Positions 1 to 12,259 of a stretch of DNA of 64,000 nt are shown in pieces (the first letter of the stretch is position 1; each line of letters starts with the position of its first letter). This DNA comes from Ulva prolifera. Its lineage: Eukaryota > Chlorophyta > Ulvophyceae > Ulvales > Ulvaceae. The translations under genes and the position numbers were made by a program. The notes under the pieces were generated by a model. The model made no database searches. It was not told where the DNA came from and saw nothing but the letters and a program-made list of their open reading frames with translations. The stretch lies in assembly GCA_023078555.1 (NCBI GenBank), contig CM041196.1, forward strand, positions 9,876,985 through 9,940,984. The letters run 5' to 3'.

Positions 1-681
1 TTGGCGTTCGAGAGAGACATCCTGCATCAGGACAGATGGTTGTTTGTCGCGCGCAGCAACTAACCAGTGGGATTGCTCGCAAGCAAACAGGTTGATGAGA
101 ACAAGCGAACGCGTTGGCTTTTCTCAGCGCTGATCATTAAAACAAGCTTCTCGAATTGTGTCTAATCAACAATATACTACGAGAGAGCTAAATGATGCCT
201 GCGCTTTTGACCGCAGTCTGAGCGCCGGCAGAACAGTGGAATGCCCGCCGTGTCTGCGCGCAGACATTGGCCGACGGCTTTCCTGAGCAAGACCATAAAC
301 AGACATAAACTCTAACCTCACCGATACCATGTCAGAAAAGCTATCTTTGTGCAGAGCGGACGCGCAGTCCTCATTCAGGTCAGGTCAGGACAGCCAACAT
401 CTCATACCTGCTGCGCACAGAGGTAGAACCGAGAGATGTTGAAGGGAAGTGCTAGTACCGGGAAACAGTAAAGAGAATGGTTACAGATCTCAGTGTGCAC
501 ATGCTTATATGCACACTGAACACTCAACAGTCAAGGTTACGGCGGGAAACCCTCGCACGATCTCTCTCACTACATCGAGACAATCCTGCTGGCGGCTTAC
601 CCCTGCACTGGATCCGCGGATCGTCCGTGCATGGGTGCACCTGTCACCACACTGCTGCCCGCAGGCTCATGCATTGTGACA
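1..681 (-). mobile_element. Copia-0: 5' end of a minus-strand Ty1/copia element, cut by the window edge
   Basis: Reading the minus strand from 681 downwards gives a complete 5' LTR (681 to 330), then a primer-binding site starting TGGTATCGG at 329, then an untranslated leader matching those of Copia-1 and Copia-2, then the gag start codon at 20-18. The remainder lies outside the window. Identity was assigned by direct comparison with the three other copia copies here. The LTR begins TGTCA and ends TGACA. Bases 682-686 (CACTT) are the candidate target duplication on this side; the other side is not visible. Confidence 0.93.
330..681 (-). repeat. Copia-0 5' LTR
   Basis: 352 bp with TGTCA/TGACA ends, colinear with the LTRs at 11609, 17815, 39558, 45782 and 60890. 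It carries the family TATA-like CATATAAGC placed between CAGTGTGCA and TGCACACTG arms, so the LTR promoter should fire towards position 1. Confidence 0.93.
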
Positions 682-2849
682 CACTTCGCAAACACCAACA
701 GCAACAACAACATACAACTACACAATCGTATGGTTTGCTGCGAAATCTAGCTATACGTATGCTACTGCGTACAAACTGCATGACCGCATCAGGTGCACCC
801 GCATTGCTCCTCTACATACGACGCTAACGCTAATGTATGCTCAAACATCCATCGAACAGTAGTAATAGCTGCATAAATGAAATCAAAGTGTTCGCTGACG
901 CGTGCGTATTTGGACCTGCATGCTATGCTGCGTTCTCTAACGCTGCAGCCTCAGTTACCTGTAGCCACTACGCTGTCTGCAGCTCTCCGCCACGGTGGTG
1001 AACGCTACTACAACATATAAACACTCAATAAGCTGCGAACGCTCATGAACACCTTATTCAATGTATTGCGCGCGTTCGCCGTTGTTCATGTGTTACATTT
1101 ACTCCCACGATGGCCAACGCTTTCAAATGTTCGTTCTTGCACATGGAACGGACTGCATCATTCGGTGCATCAGTTCAAGACCTTTGCGAAGATGATGACA
1201 TCAAAGCTATGCACACTTGGGATGACTACATCCGCTATAAAAACGCCCAATGTGCCGACATACATCAACAGAAATCTCGATACACAACTATTCCGACTGC
1301 TTTCAAAAACCATCACACAAGAGACCTGTCAACATTCCCCCCAAATGGCTTTCTTTAGGAAGTATTTACTGCCATTCTCAATGACAAACCAACGGATGTC
1401 AAGATATATACTTGCGAAAAACAAGTGAAGAACAACGGTGGGTCTTATCCTTCTTTAATCCAGCTCCTTGCTGCAATTACGAAACATTTCCATTTGCATA
1501 TACCTGCAACTTACGACACCTCAACTGAAACACGTCGATATCAATGTAGCATGTAGGTCTGCAATGGTACCACGCGTCCAAATTATGCGAAATGTACCAC
1601 ATGGGTCAAGACAATTCTACTCTCAATTGTGCCGTTAACTCCACCGATCCCGACAAAGCTATCAAGACACTCTTTGACAAAGAGTCCGCTTTGTACCAGT
1701 CTTTCGCCAATCATAACCACATCAAAGTCACAAGCATCACAATGCATGCCTTCAAAGACATTGTTGTAGCACAAGAATCCGACGCCTTGATAGTTTTTGA
1801 AGGCGACATGGCAGTTCAACGGAAGTCTCCCCGACACAGAAGAGTCTTAAACAAGGTTGGTATTTAATTGCACTTTACAGCAGCTATACAATGATGTGTT
1901 ATGTGTTGCCATCGTAGCGTGCTATAGCATGCCTCCTCTGTAACCTACTCCATGATGTTGTGTACAGCTTCGCCGCTTCTACAATCGTAAGTTATTCAGC
2001 ATCCTATGTGTATGTATGTTACTATCTAGCATCATGTGTCGAGTAGCAGCGCCGCAACCGCGCTGCACCACTAGCCACATTGCCTGCAGCGCACCACCAA
2101 CCTCATGCTACATGCTTCAGCTTCGAGTATCAAAGCGCAATAGCCCATCGAAGGGGGGCTTGTCGCTTGTATATACATATAAGTAAACAGTGTGCCATCA
2201 GGCGTCTCTAGTAGCCATCGTGCTGATATGTCTACCAGGGTGCTGCCTACACGAGAGGCATAGCCCTGTGCACAATGCATTGCCTTGACCTGACCAAGGA
2301 GCCCGCCAGTACTAAGCTATGGTAATGCCTCGTGTGCCATGTTCGGTTGTTTGTTTTCCTCGGCCTCCTTCCTAGGCCTCCTTCCTAGGCCTCCACGTGT
2401 GACTTCAAAAGCTCAATACCCCTCGATCCTTAGCATTGTACTGTCCCACCGTTTATCTAGTATCGTAGACCCAGGTCTCTAGATCATTGCATGTCACTGA
2501 GTTTAGATCAAGTCATCGCAGAGCTACGCGCATTCATGTAAGTACATCTAGCAACGACGCTACATCTTCAGCTAAACGCCAACCGCAAAGAAATACTCAT
2601 GGTGCTAGCTGCAGCCATGTCCGGTGATCAATAGCAGGGCACTCATGATGCCGCCGTTATACATCTGCAAAGAGCACAATTGTCCGCCTTGGTTACCGCT
2701 TGCAAAGTGGCCTTGAAAGCATGCACTTCTACGCGGCAAGAGGGTAGCCCCGTGCCTGCCGCGCACCCGCCCCAGTCAAGTGCACCTCCGTTGAATCCCT
2801 AGTGGATTCGCCATGTGGGGATCGCTACGATGCCGCCCGTGAGTATTTT
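682..2849. other. Stretch without a confident gene
   Basis: Apart from the possible relic at 1110-1867, nothing recognisable was found. Positions about 2362-2395 hold just over two copies of a 13-bp unit GGCCTCCTTCCTA. No tRNA, rRNA or transposon protein was identified on either strand. Confidence 0.5.
1110..1867 (+). pseudogene. Possible decayed gene of unknown function
   Basis: Three consecutive plus-strand segments have protein-like composition. One runs from the ATG at 1110 to a TAG at 1356. The second continues in the same frame past that TAG and includes YPSLIQLLAAITKHFHLHIP. The third is an open segment from about 1592 to 1867 in another frame containing KAIKTLFDKESALYQSFANH. This could be an old gene with one nonsense change and a frameshift or intron, or chance. 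No family was recognised. It lies next to Copia-0, so it may be pre-insertion host sequence. Confidence 0.22.
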
Positions 2850-4017
2850 GTACAGTGTCAAGAGTGCACTTGTGTAGTTCGGTGATCACGTCGATCGCCA
2901 CAAGCTTGCCGTGTCCGTTAGTGGCAAGTTCTCTGGTGCCACGTCTGTGTGGTATGACCACCTCACGCAATCATCGCCGGGTCACTCTATCGAAGACCTC
3001 ATTGACACATTCAAGACACAAAGCGCAAGCCGGCATCCGTGATGCATTCTTTGATGTCCCTCACTACTCGAACTAAAAGCCGCTCGAAGCACAGTACAAC
3101 CGCATGAACGAGTTGTTGTCTACTCTCGATGAGCCGCCCCTCGAGGTAGACCATCTTGCGGTGCACCGGCAAATCATTGGCGATCCCCAAGTTCGTTTAG
3201 CCATGTCTAACAAAAAGTAGTCTCCGGCGCCAAGGCTCGCATCGTTTGTCATGAACCCAAGCATGAATATAAACACTTCATAGATCATGTAAAAGGGCTC
3301 TGTCAAATTTGCCCCGGAGCAGATTTCCGACGATGAGCGCCCCACATCATATGTCAAGATTGAACAAGAGTTTTGCAAAAAATACGCGGACGTTGTGCGC
3401 GAATGCCTGCCGGGTTTACCGCCACACTGTCGACTGGACGAGGAACGCATTCTCAAGCGTTCCATCCCATTGAAAGCATGCGCCGAGCCGGTGTCGCAGC
3501 AGCCGTACCGTTCAACGGTTGATGAGCTAGAAGAGGTTGACAAAAAACTCACCAGACTCACGGATCATGAATGGATCCGCCCCTCGCTCAGCCCGTGGTC
3601 ATCACCTGTCATGTTTCTATACAGAAATAAAGGGAAATTCCGCATGTGCATTGACTACCGCGCACTCAACCACAACACCGTCAAATGTGCATACCCCATG
3701 CCGCGCATCGAGCAGCTCCTCGAGCGCCTGCGCAACTGCAAAGTTGTCAGCAAGCGCGATATTGCCGATGGCTTTCACCAGATCCGCATGAACCCTGCGG
3801 ATATCCCCAAGACGAGTTCCGCCACAACATTCGGTGCATCCGAGTTCACGGTCATGCCGTTCGGGTTGGCTAATGCACCGTACATGCTACATTGCTCTTA
3901 AATGGTCCTCAAGGGGCTGGAATTCGTCGTCGTCTTAATGGATGGCATCTTGCGCTGCCATGCCGTCGAGTACCAAGAGTGGTACAGGCTGCGGGCTCTC
4001 CTAGAAATGAAGATGAT
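2850..4017 (+). pseudogene. Gypsy relic E: gag and reverse-transcriptase fragments
   Basis: At about 2880-3020 a frame resembling a retrotransposon gag core is visible (SVWYDHLTQSSPGHSIEDL). From 3395 to 3901 a Ty3/gypsy reverse-transcriptase N-terminal half is open, with CIDYRALNHNTVKCAYPMPR, DGFHQIRM and MPFGLANAP, ended by TAA at 3899. After that stop the frame continues, but the expected Y-x-DD active site reads LMDG. RNase H and integrase are missing. The sequence is of a different lineage from gypsy A, B and C. Several stops and the lost catalytic motif show it is dead. Confidence 0.8.
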
Positions 4018-4737
4018 TGTCGTGAGGTGGCACCTCACTCGGGCACAGGCTGGGCATTATAACTAGTTGCGTTTAATGTGCACAACTTGACAAAAGTATT
4101 GATCATCAAATTCACTATGTACAACTCATGTACAACCTCACGTTCGTGTATGAAAATCTTGAAACATTTTGCGCACAAAATGCGAGCATACAAATCATCG
4201 TGCGCTGACGCCCTATGTGGCTACGAGTGCACTATGTCGACCAGCTCAATCATAATCACGATTGCGCTGTCGATTTAACGATTCGGTCTCAAATTCGAAG
4301 TGCGCTTAAGCATGCACAAGAACACATTAAAGCGCTTTGTATAGCTAGCTTATATCACTACTTGCGTGCTAGGCAATTAAGCCGCGCTATGTGAGGTTCT
4401 CAAATTCACATGCTCACATGTTTGACTCAGCAATGCATGCGCTATTGTGCACACGCTACGGGCAGGTCACAGCCCAAGCCCTTGCGGTACGAACCGTGGC
4501 GGCTCGAGCCACGGTGGAACATAGAACGTGTTCAAAAGCAACGGATTCATGTTTTATGGCATGCCCAATATACTCCAGACTCCACGATATGGGGACTCTT
4601 ACATCTCGGATCCTCATTTTTCGGCATGTATGGCACGACTGAGCACAAACTCCGCGCACTCGGCGTTCAAATGTGCACATACACTTATACAATTATACAA
4701 CACAACTTGCTGACATACCCGCAGAGGATCGGGATAT
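4018..4737 (+). repeat. LTR-like sequence, probably 5' part of an LTR
   Basis: The first 33 bases (TGTCGTGAGGTGGCACCTCAC and on) match the start of solo LTR F at 26378, including a perfect inverted repeat GTGAGGT-GGC-ACCTCAC. Similarity fades after that. It runs up to the start of the gypsy A 5' LTR at 4738. No matching end or target duplication was found, so the right boundary is arbitrary and the call rests on the 5' terminus. Confidence 0.35.
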
Positions 4738-5535
4738 TGTGAGATATCTCTCACACTAGCGCATGCTGGCACAATTAACACCTTTTCTTATATGCGTAGC
4801 GACTTGCCCAGCCATGTGGACGGTCGCACACCCATAGCTTTTGAATTACCGAGCGAGTTGTACACAGTGTGATCACACGTACGCTCAGTGGGCTTACGTG
4901 CCTGCACGCGCCACGTGTGACTGCACGCGTCCACCAGCCTTACGTGCACATTACATTAGCACTGTGTACAGCCTTCTCCCGGCTCAATGTGTCCCGTCAT
5001 AAGCTTTTTATGGCTCTATGCGGCTAGCCGAATCGTCACTGCACATATTACGTCTTACTGTGTGCATTACCGCGATCACACAGGGTCCGCCCGGCGGGCT
5101 CCAGGGTTGGCATGCACGATAATATCTGTACGGCCACCCAGAGCTGCCCACGAATTACATGCGCAGGCTTGCTTACTCTCATCTCAGGCTCTGTGAGCCA
5201 CAATTTAAAATCTCCCGCGCTTATGCGGGATCTGGGATCAGTGCGGCAGTTATGCGGCACGATTCGGCGAGGCCAGCTTTGACAGGGGGATTGACCTGGG
5301 CGCACACACCCCGGTATTTATACCGAGCGCTTGCTGGGACCAGACATGCTTGATAGTAGTCTGGTTGGGGCGCCATCCATCTCTGCAAGGCACGTCGCAT
5401 CTCTGCGTGTGATTGTATTCCCTTTCTGATTGTGCCTATACAGCCCTCGTGCTGCGGCTAACTGCTGTCCCATCATTTCTTCCGATTACCGCCATCGAGG
5501 TCTGTTACCCGAGACCAGACCGATAGGTCTCAACA
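4738..5535 (+). repeat. Gypsy A 5' LTR
   Basis: 798 bp, starts TGTGAGATATCTCTCACA (a 7-bp-armed inverted repeat at the very terminus) and ends CAACA. It pairs with 19552-20333. A core promoter is visible: GGCGAGGCCAGC, CAGGGGG, CCTGGGCGC, then a palindromic TATA box CGGTATTTATACCG at 5312-5325, then GCGCTTGCTGG. The same module occurs in LTR B and LTR F. Confidence 0.93.
5312..5325 (+). promoter_or_regulatory. Palindromic TATA box in gypsy A 5' LTR
   Basis: CGGTATTTATACCG is a perfect inverted repeat centred on TT. In LTR B the same position reads GGTATTTATACC and in solo LTR F GCAGTATTTATACTGC. Position and flanking motifs fit an RNA polymerase II core promoter for the element; transcription itself is inferred. 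Confidence 0.7.
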
Positions 5536-5553
5536 GGTATCGATTCTGCTAAG
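5536..5553 (+). other. Gypsy A putative primer-binding site
   Basis: GGTATCGATTCTGCTAAG follows the 5' LTR directly. The GGTATCG core is also directly after the LTR in gypsy C (52593) and, as TGGTATCGG, in the copia elements. This suggests a shared tRNA primer ending in CGATACC(A); the tRNA identity is not shown by this window. Confidence 0.6.
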
Positions 5554-5589
5554 TTCCCTGGCCTGATTGACTCGACCGAGGCGCTGCAG

Positions 5590-7100
5590 ATGGCTCGCGA
5601 CGACGTCACAATGGGCGACACCGCGATTACGTGGGAAACAGCTCGCTGGTCTCTCCGTCTGAGTGCAATTATTCGCTTGACCATTCCCAGAATCCGGGGC
5701 TGTCTGCGTTTCCCCAGTCGGATTTGGATTATATCAGGCGGTTGTTCAGTATGTTGTCGTGGTTACAGTCGTTGTTAGTGGCAAGCGCGGCCGAGTTTGA
5801 CAAATCTGCGTTCCAGACTGTGAGTAGAGACGCGCGTCAAATGTTCGTCGAGTCTGCCATGTCTGCTGATGAAGTGCCGTTCCAGCCACTTGAGCGTCGG
5901 TCGAGGTGCTCAAGCGTGCCGGCTACGGCGTTTACATGCAGCGCGGAGTGGGGCCCTTGCGCTGACCCGGTGCGTGATCTGCTCAGCCCGGCCGCTATGA
6001 CCCTTATGGTCTGGTTAGGCCCGAAGTTTGCCCAGCCGTTGCTGGATCTGGCCTATGCGTTTGCTCCTGATTACAAGAGCTTTGCGCTGGCGTTTCTGTC
6101 CTGTCCCGTCAAGAATGACCACTTCGGGTTGCTGGGCGTAAAGGAGAGGCCCTTGAAGCTCTGAACCTCGTCTGCCGTGACCAGCCACGGAGCAGCCATT
6201 GTTAGCTTGGCCAAGGCGGCCGAGCCTGTCATTTATGACATTACTCACGTAGTCTGGCACGCGTTTAAGTGCATGGTCTTGTGTTAAGAACGTGTCCAAG
6301 CTGTTTCCCACGGCGCACGTATCCGAGATTACCAAGGCTCAGGCGCTTCAGTATCGAGATTGCTCGGCCAGCGTCGCAACGCAGGTGCAGACCGTCTTAC
6401 CAATTACATCATCTCTGCCTGAGTGCAACCCAAAATTTGCAGACGATCAGTCTCACAATTGGTTTCGTAGCGCACAGTATAAGTTTTCAGCCATTAAAAT
6501 GCCCACAGCCGCCGCTCTACGCGGTGACCCTTTGTCAGAGCTGCGGTGGCACAAGTTTCAGAGTGACGTTTTGCATGCGCGTTCGAGTTGTCGACAGCTT
6601 TCTGAGCGCCAGGTTATTCAACACATCACGACCACATTTTCACGCACTGACCAGCATTTCTCGGCAGCGCAAGAGGCCGCTCTGAATCCGTCGTGCACGC
6701 TTAGACAGTGGCTTGAGGTCATACGTGATTTTTACTTTACAAGTGGCCAATTCAGGCATAACATTGAATTGGCATGGCAACGTTATGATGCCGCTGAGTC
6801 TGTCGATTTCAATGAGCTTATTCATCATATTAAATGCTACCTCTGCCCATCTGCGAGGCAGAATCCGCAGGCAAGGTTACACCAGCTCAGCCATTGCGCC
6901 GCCTTCTTATCAGCCGTGCCACGGGACGCCCGCGAGGCATTCTTCGTGGAGGAATTCAACAAGCAGCGGGCTCTTACTCCGATGCCCCGAAGTACACCAG
7001 CCCCCCAGCCCGGCGTCGAGATGGCAAGAGGGACCGGTATGCCCCCATCCGCAAAGGGACTGGCAATCACCCCAAGTGGACACGCAATGATCAGCCACAG
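5590..7100 (+). pseudogene. gag: Gypsy A gag, frameshifted and internally deleted
   Basis: The protein aligns with gypsy B gag along its length: an N-terminal domain (PVRDLLSPAAMTLMVWLGPK, then FAQPLLDLAYAFAPDYKSF) and a second domain starting MPTAAALRGDPLSELRWHKF. Compared with B there is a frameshift near 5628, another between 6164 and 6292, and a deletion that joins the second domain directly to the zinc-knuckle segment near 6838. The knuckle reads C-YL-C, 11 residues, H, 4 residues, C. A further frameshift near 7000 separates gag from protease. Gag would form the particle; this copy cannot encode it. Confidence 0.85.
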
Positions 7101-9720
7101 CAACATGTCCGCTGGGACGAAGGCAAGCCTCCCATTGCGTGCCCACAATGGGCGGCAGCGCCGCACGTACCGGCACCTCATTTATCTCCACCACATGCAA
7201 CTTGTTTTGATTCGTCCTTCATGTCAGGCTCGGCATCGTTATTTGACCTGCACAAACTCAATGAGAACATTGTGGTTACACTGCCTTGCACTGCCGAAGC
7301 GCAAGTGGCCATTCGGCACATACACACCATTGATATGCATCAGCACAAAATTACGGTGGTAGTGCCCGCTCGTATCTTTGAGTCTTCCACCTTTATACCG
7401 TTCCTAAGACAACACACGCAGACACGGGTGGATGAGGCACGCAAGTTATTGCAATCCACTTCCGGCGCTCCCGTCCCCGGGCACCAGAAATACCATGTGT
7501 GCACAATGGTGAGCAACCAGCGATTATCAATATTACCATCGAAGAAGGCGGCGGTGTCTGTCCAACCAGCAGCCTTTGTAGATTTGGTGTGCACAATGCC
7601 GGCTCGCATTCATGGCCACTTTGCCCAAGCACTGGTCGACACGGCAGCAAATCATAGCATGGTAACGCGCGGACTCTTGGATCGCCATAGCATTGCATAC
7701 ACTGCTTCGCAGCGTGTCACGGTCGGAATCTCCGGATCTGAGGCATCATGCTTGGGCAAGGTTGTTCTAAATACGCGAGTTGGGCGCCGTGTTATTAGTG
7801 TGAAATTTACTGTGGTGGACTCGCTACCCGCGGCCACCGGATCATATCAGCCGAACGAGGCCTTGTTCATTTTGGATGTCATATCTGCAGTCGACATGTC
7901 CATCACATTCAAACACCCGCGCATTGTCGTATATGTACCCCCGCTGCGGAGTGGGCGTCGTAAGAAGGACAAACCCTACTTCCATATAATCCATGCTAGT
8001 CATTCGAAATTCATAAGTGAGTCTAGCACACAAGATGATTTTATGTGTTCGCAGCGTGAGCTGAAAGCATTAACTAGCAAGGCCAAACACGGCAAGCAAC
8101 CCTTATATGTGGCTCATATTAGGCTTACAGTCGCGACATCCCCGATCTGTTGTGCGGGCACAAAGAAGAAAAGGCTATTTGTCGGAGCAGGCGGCTCCCG
8201 CTCATGTCCCGCAAGACACATCGAACAATCCTGCCTGCATTAAGTCGGTTGTTGACAAACATAAAGGCGAGGGCGGCACTTTAGGCCCTCCCCCGCCGAA
8301 CACGTCTGCGTCCGGTTTTGAAATGGATATTGATTTTTTGCCGGGCACCCGCCCGAGGGCCGCGCGCCAGTATAGACTCACACCCCGCGAGACTTTGGAG
8401 TTGGAAAAGCAGCTCAATCACTTGCTTACCATGGGTTGGGTGCAGCCCTCTGTATCTCCGTGGGCGAGTTGTGTTCTATTTGCACCCAAGCCTGGGGGCA
8501 AGCTTCGCCTTTGCATTGATTACAGGTATCTGAATGAACACACTGTTAAAAACACCTACCCATTACCACGCATTGACACGATGTGAGACCAATTACAAGG
8601 ACATAAATTCTTCTCAGCACTTGATTTGCATTCGGGTTACCATCAAATCCGGTTGTCGTCAGCGGCGGGACCTAAGACTGCTGTTCGAACACCCGACGGT
8701 TTGTATGAATGGAAAGTCATGCCTTTTGGTCTGTCAAATGCCCCTTCAGTGTTTCAGCAAGCAATGCACGTTGTTCTAAAGGGACTCGTAGGAAAAATCT
8801 GTTTGGCTTACCTTGATGACATTGTCGTATTAGCACGATCTGAGGAAGAACATGCCAAACACCTTGACCTTGTGTTAACCAGATTGGCTGAACACAAGTT
8901 TTACTGCAATATAGACAAATGTCAATTTGCCTTGCAAGAAATTAAATACTTAAGACATGTTGTCACTGCCGACACGGTCCAACCTGATCCATACAAAGTT
9001 CAAGTGCTGCAAGATTGGCCGGTAGCAGACTTGCAAAAGTCCACCAGCAATATTAGGCCGTTCCTAGGCTTAGCCGGATACTTTAGGAGATTTGTTCCAA
9101 AATTCCCAACCCTAGCTGCACCCTTGCTCCAGCGCATTAGCTCCAAGGAAAGCATCCCCTGGACGAAGCAATGTGATGCAGCATTTGTGAACATCAAAAA
9201 TGCACTGGTCAATGCTACAGGTATGCGGCACCCGAACCTTAACAAACCATTTCACATTTACACCGATGCATCGGACTATGCTTACGGGGCTGTACTTACC
9301 CAGCAACATGAGGACACACTTTGTCCTGTTGCTTGGATAGGCCGCAAGATGAATAGAGCCGAGGAAAATTATTATACTGTTGAAAAAGAGCTTGGGGCAA
9401 TTGTATTTGCATACAGGCAGTGGCGATGTTATTTGGAAAATAACCATACGGTTTTTATTCATTCAGACCACAACCCCCTTCGGTTTTTACAGACTCAGAA
9501 AAAGCTGTCGGGCAAACATGCCCGCTGCTCGTGTCATTATCACGCATTGACTGATAAAAAAAGAAAAAAACTTATATTCCGGGTGACAAGAATGTTGTGG
9601 CTGATGGTGTTAGTCGTGCCACACACTTGCCTACAACGGAAGTTGTGCTGCATGATGGTCATACTTTGGCCGCTGAACGGCAGCATGAACCTTACAGAGC
9701 GTTCGCACATACCAGCCTTC
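7101..9720 (+). pseudogene. pol: Gypsy A protease, reverse transcriptase and RNase H, broken
   Basis: Protease is recognised by ALVDTAANHSMV, with the catalytic Asp codon at 7637; the motif is DTAA rather than the usual DTGA. Reverse transcriptase follows ([38 protein letters not shown]) with an intact YLDD at 8809-8820. RNase H shows YTDASDYAYGAVLTQ, VEKELGA and SDHNPLRFL. Breaks: frameshift near 8160, in-frame TGA at 8584-8586, and a frameshift near 9530 just after RNase H. Order PR-RT-RH-INT is the Ty3/gypsy order. Confidence 0.93.
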
Positions 9721-11608
9721 TAGTACGCAGGTCGCTTGGCCAGGTGCCGGCCTTGTCGGAGGGTTTTCCACCGCTGGCATTATCACCGCCACCCTCACGT
9801 GGCACGGTCATTATGGACTCCCCCCGGGGTTCCCCATCGGCATGGCATACTGCCGCCAAACCGGCCGCCACGCCTTTATTTTCCCCCTGGACACAGGATC
9901 GTCAGGATCTGCGCTGGGCGCTAGGGCTGCTCAACCCAAGCAACCCCGCTTGCCCGGTAATCCGGGACATGTTACGGCAGGCAACTGCCACTCCCACGGC
10001 CACCACTAGGGGCCCCTCTCAGCCGCTGCCCCCTCTCCAGGCGGCAGCGTCCTCTCAGCCGGTCAAGCCATCCTCCAGTCGCCGGGCAGCACTGTCTCGT
10101 TAGCAGCCCAACACCTTAGCTTCCCTCAGCCCGCGGCCGAAAGTCGTGAACTTGGCGAGCAGCCCGACCCCAAGCAGCTTGAGCTCCGAGCTGCCCTCAG
10201 AGGTGATTGACCTCGAGGGCATCGATCTGGACCCCCAGACGTTCCAGGAGATCGGTGCGGACCTGAATTCGCAGCACAACCAACACCTTACTCTTGATGT
10301 TGCAATAGACTCATTCTGGGAACGCTTGCGTCAGGGATATGCTCATGACCCCGCATTCCGTGCACCTCCACACAAGTGTAGGTTCGACAAACATCTCCAA
10401 GCATATTTATGGGGCCACAAGCTAGTGATTCCGGACCATGATGGACTGCGAAAACAGATTTTGTTGTGGCATCATGTAAATCCGTGGCATGCACACATGG
10501 GAGTTCATCGCACACAAGCACTCATTATGGAAACATTCTATTGGCCTGACATTAGCACGGACATTAAATCATTCATTTCACAATGTCATTCATGTCAGAT
10601 AATGAAATCTTCAGGCTGTTCTGATAGCACTTTATCCCCGCTACCTGTCCCCACGGCGTGCTGGCGGGTGGTGAGCTTGGATATGATCACTCACTTACCG
10701 CGCACTGCCTCTGGGTATGACTGTATCGTTGTTTTTGTGGACTAGTTATCCAAGATGGTCCGGCTTATACCTGCGCTGAGCACACTCGATGGGCCGGGTT
10801 TTGCTAAGTTGTTTTTCCAACACATCTATCCACACTATGGTCTGCCTTTGGGTATATGCAGCGATAGGGGCGTGCAGTGGAATAACAAGTTTTTCGAAGC
10901 TGTCTGCGAGCACATGGTCATTCAACTCCGTTTTACGTTTTCATATCACCCTAGAGCCAACGGCCAAGTGGAGCACCTCAACAGAGTCATTGAGGAGGCG
11001 CTCAGACACTTTGTCGGCCCCGCGTACGACGATTGGGACTCGTTCCTGCCGCATGTCGAATTCAGCATTAACAGTTCAAAGAGCGAAAGCACCGGCTGCA
11101 GCCTCTTGCAACTCAACCGCATTACACCACCACTGTCGCCTACCGCGTTAGCATTTGGCTTGCCACAAACACGGCGTGTGCATACATCTATTTTGCACAA
11201 AATGTATTATCATTTGGCCAAGCAACCACTCTCAGAGGCCAAACAAAGCATGTGGTCTTCCACAGTTCACCATGAGCACTCACAACAATTCCAAGTACGC
11301 AAATATGTGGCTGCTGTCATTGTCCAAACTTACATTGCATCACCCGGCGCTAAGACGCAAATTCACCTCTAGGTGGGCTGGCCCTTGTCGCATCTTGGCC
11401 TTGATTGGGACACGGGCTGCGCGGCTGCGACTACCTGCCACATTGCGAGAGCTAAGGATTCATGACGTATTCCATTTCTCGTGCCTCAAACCTTATGTTG
11501 ATGCTCATTTTCATGAGTGTAGCACCTCCCCTGCGACGTGCCCGTATACGGACGCTGACAATGTCTTCGAAGACGAGGCCGTCTTGGATTATAGGCGCAC
11601 GCACACGC
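9721..11608 (+). pseudogene. pol: Gypsy A proline-rich linker and integrase, broken
   Basis: A Pro/Ser/Ala-rich linker (about 9740-10200) leads to the integrase. The zinc-binding part has LWHHVNPWHAHMGVHR and QCHSCQIM. The catalytic core has SLDMITHLP, ICSDRGVQWNNKFF and GQVEHLNRVIEEALRHF, so D, D and E are all present. Breaks are TAG at 10101-10103, TAG at 10743-10745 and a frameshift near 11300. The frame then runs through the integrase C-terminus to the start of the chromodomain (DNVFEDEAVLDYRRTH), where Copia-1 begins. Confidence 0.93.
11604..11608 (+). repeat. Target-site duplication of Copia-1, left copy (CACGC)
   Basis: CACGC precedes the 5' LTR at 11609 and recurs at 18161-18165 directly after the 3' LTR. 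This gives a perfect 5-bp duplication. Confidence 0.95.
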
Positions 11609-11953
11609 TGTCACAATGCATGAGCCTGCGGGCAGCAGCGTGGTGACAGGTGCACCCATGCACGGACGATCTGCGGATCCGGTGCAGGGGTAAGCCGCCA
11701 GCCGTGATTGTCTCGATGTAGTGAGAGAGATCGTGCGAGGGTTTCCTCTCATAACCTTGAGTGTTCAGTGTGCATATAACCATGTACACACTGAGAATGT
11801 AACCATTCTTCTTACTGTTTCACGATATTAGCATCTTCCCTTCAGTGTTCCACGGTTCTACCTCTGTGCGCAGTAGGTATGGAACACTGGCCTCCTGACC
11901 TGATCTGAACTGAGACTGCGCGTCTGACCTGACAGCATATAGCATTTCTGACA
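11609..11953 (+). repeat. Copia-1 5' LTR
   Basis: 345 bp, TGTCA...TGACA ends. It has a TATA-like CATATAACC in the family stem position. The right arm is mutated here (GTACACACTG), which weakens the inverted repeat seen in the other LTR copies. Confidence 0.96.
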
Positions 11954-12259
11954 TGGTATCGGTGAATGTTAGCGTTATGTCTGTTTATGGTCATGTTCCG
12001 GAAGCCGTTGGCCAAAGTTTGTGCGCAGACACGGCACGCATTCCACTGTTCTGCCGGCGCTCAGACCGCGGTCATAAGTGCAGGCATTGCTTAGCTTTCT
12101 CGTAGCATGTTGTTGTTAGATGCAATTCGAGAAACTTATTTTAATGATCAGCGCTGGGCAAAGAGAACGCGTTCGCTTATTTTCTCAACCTGGCGGCTTG
12201 CGAGCCATCCCATCGGTTAGTTGCTGTGCGCGACAAACAACCGTCTGTCCTTCTGCAGG

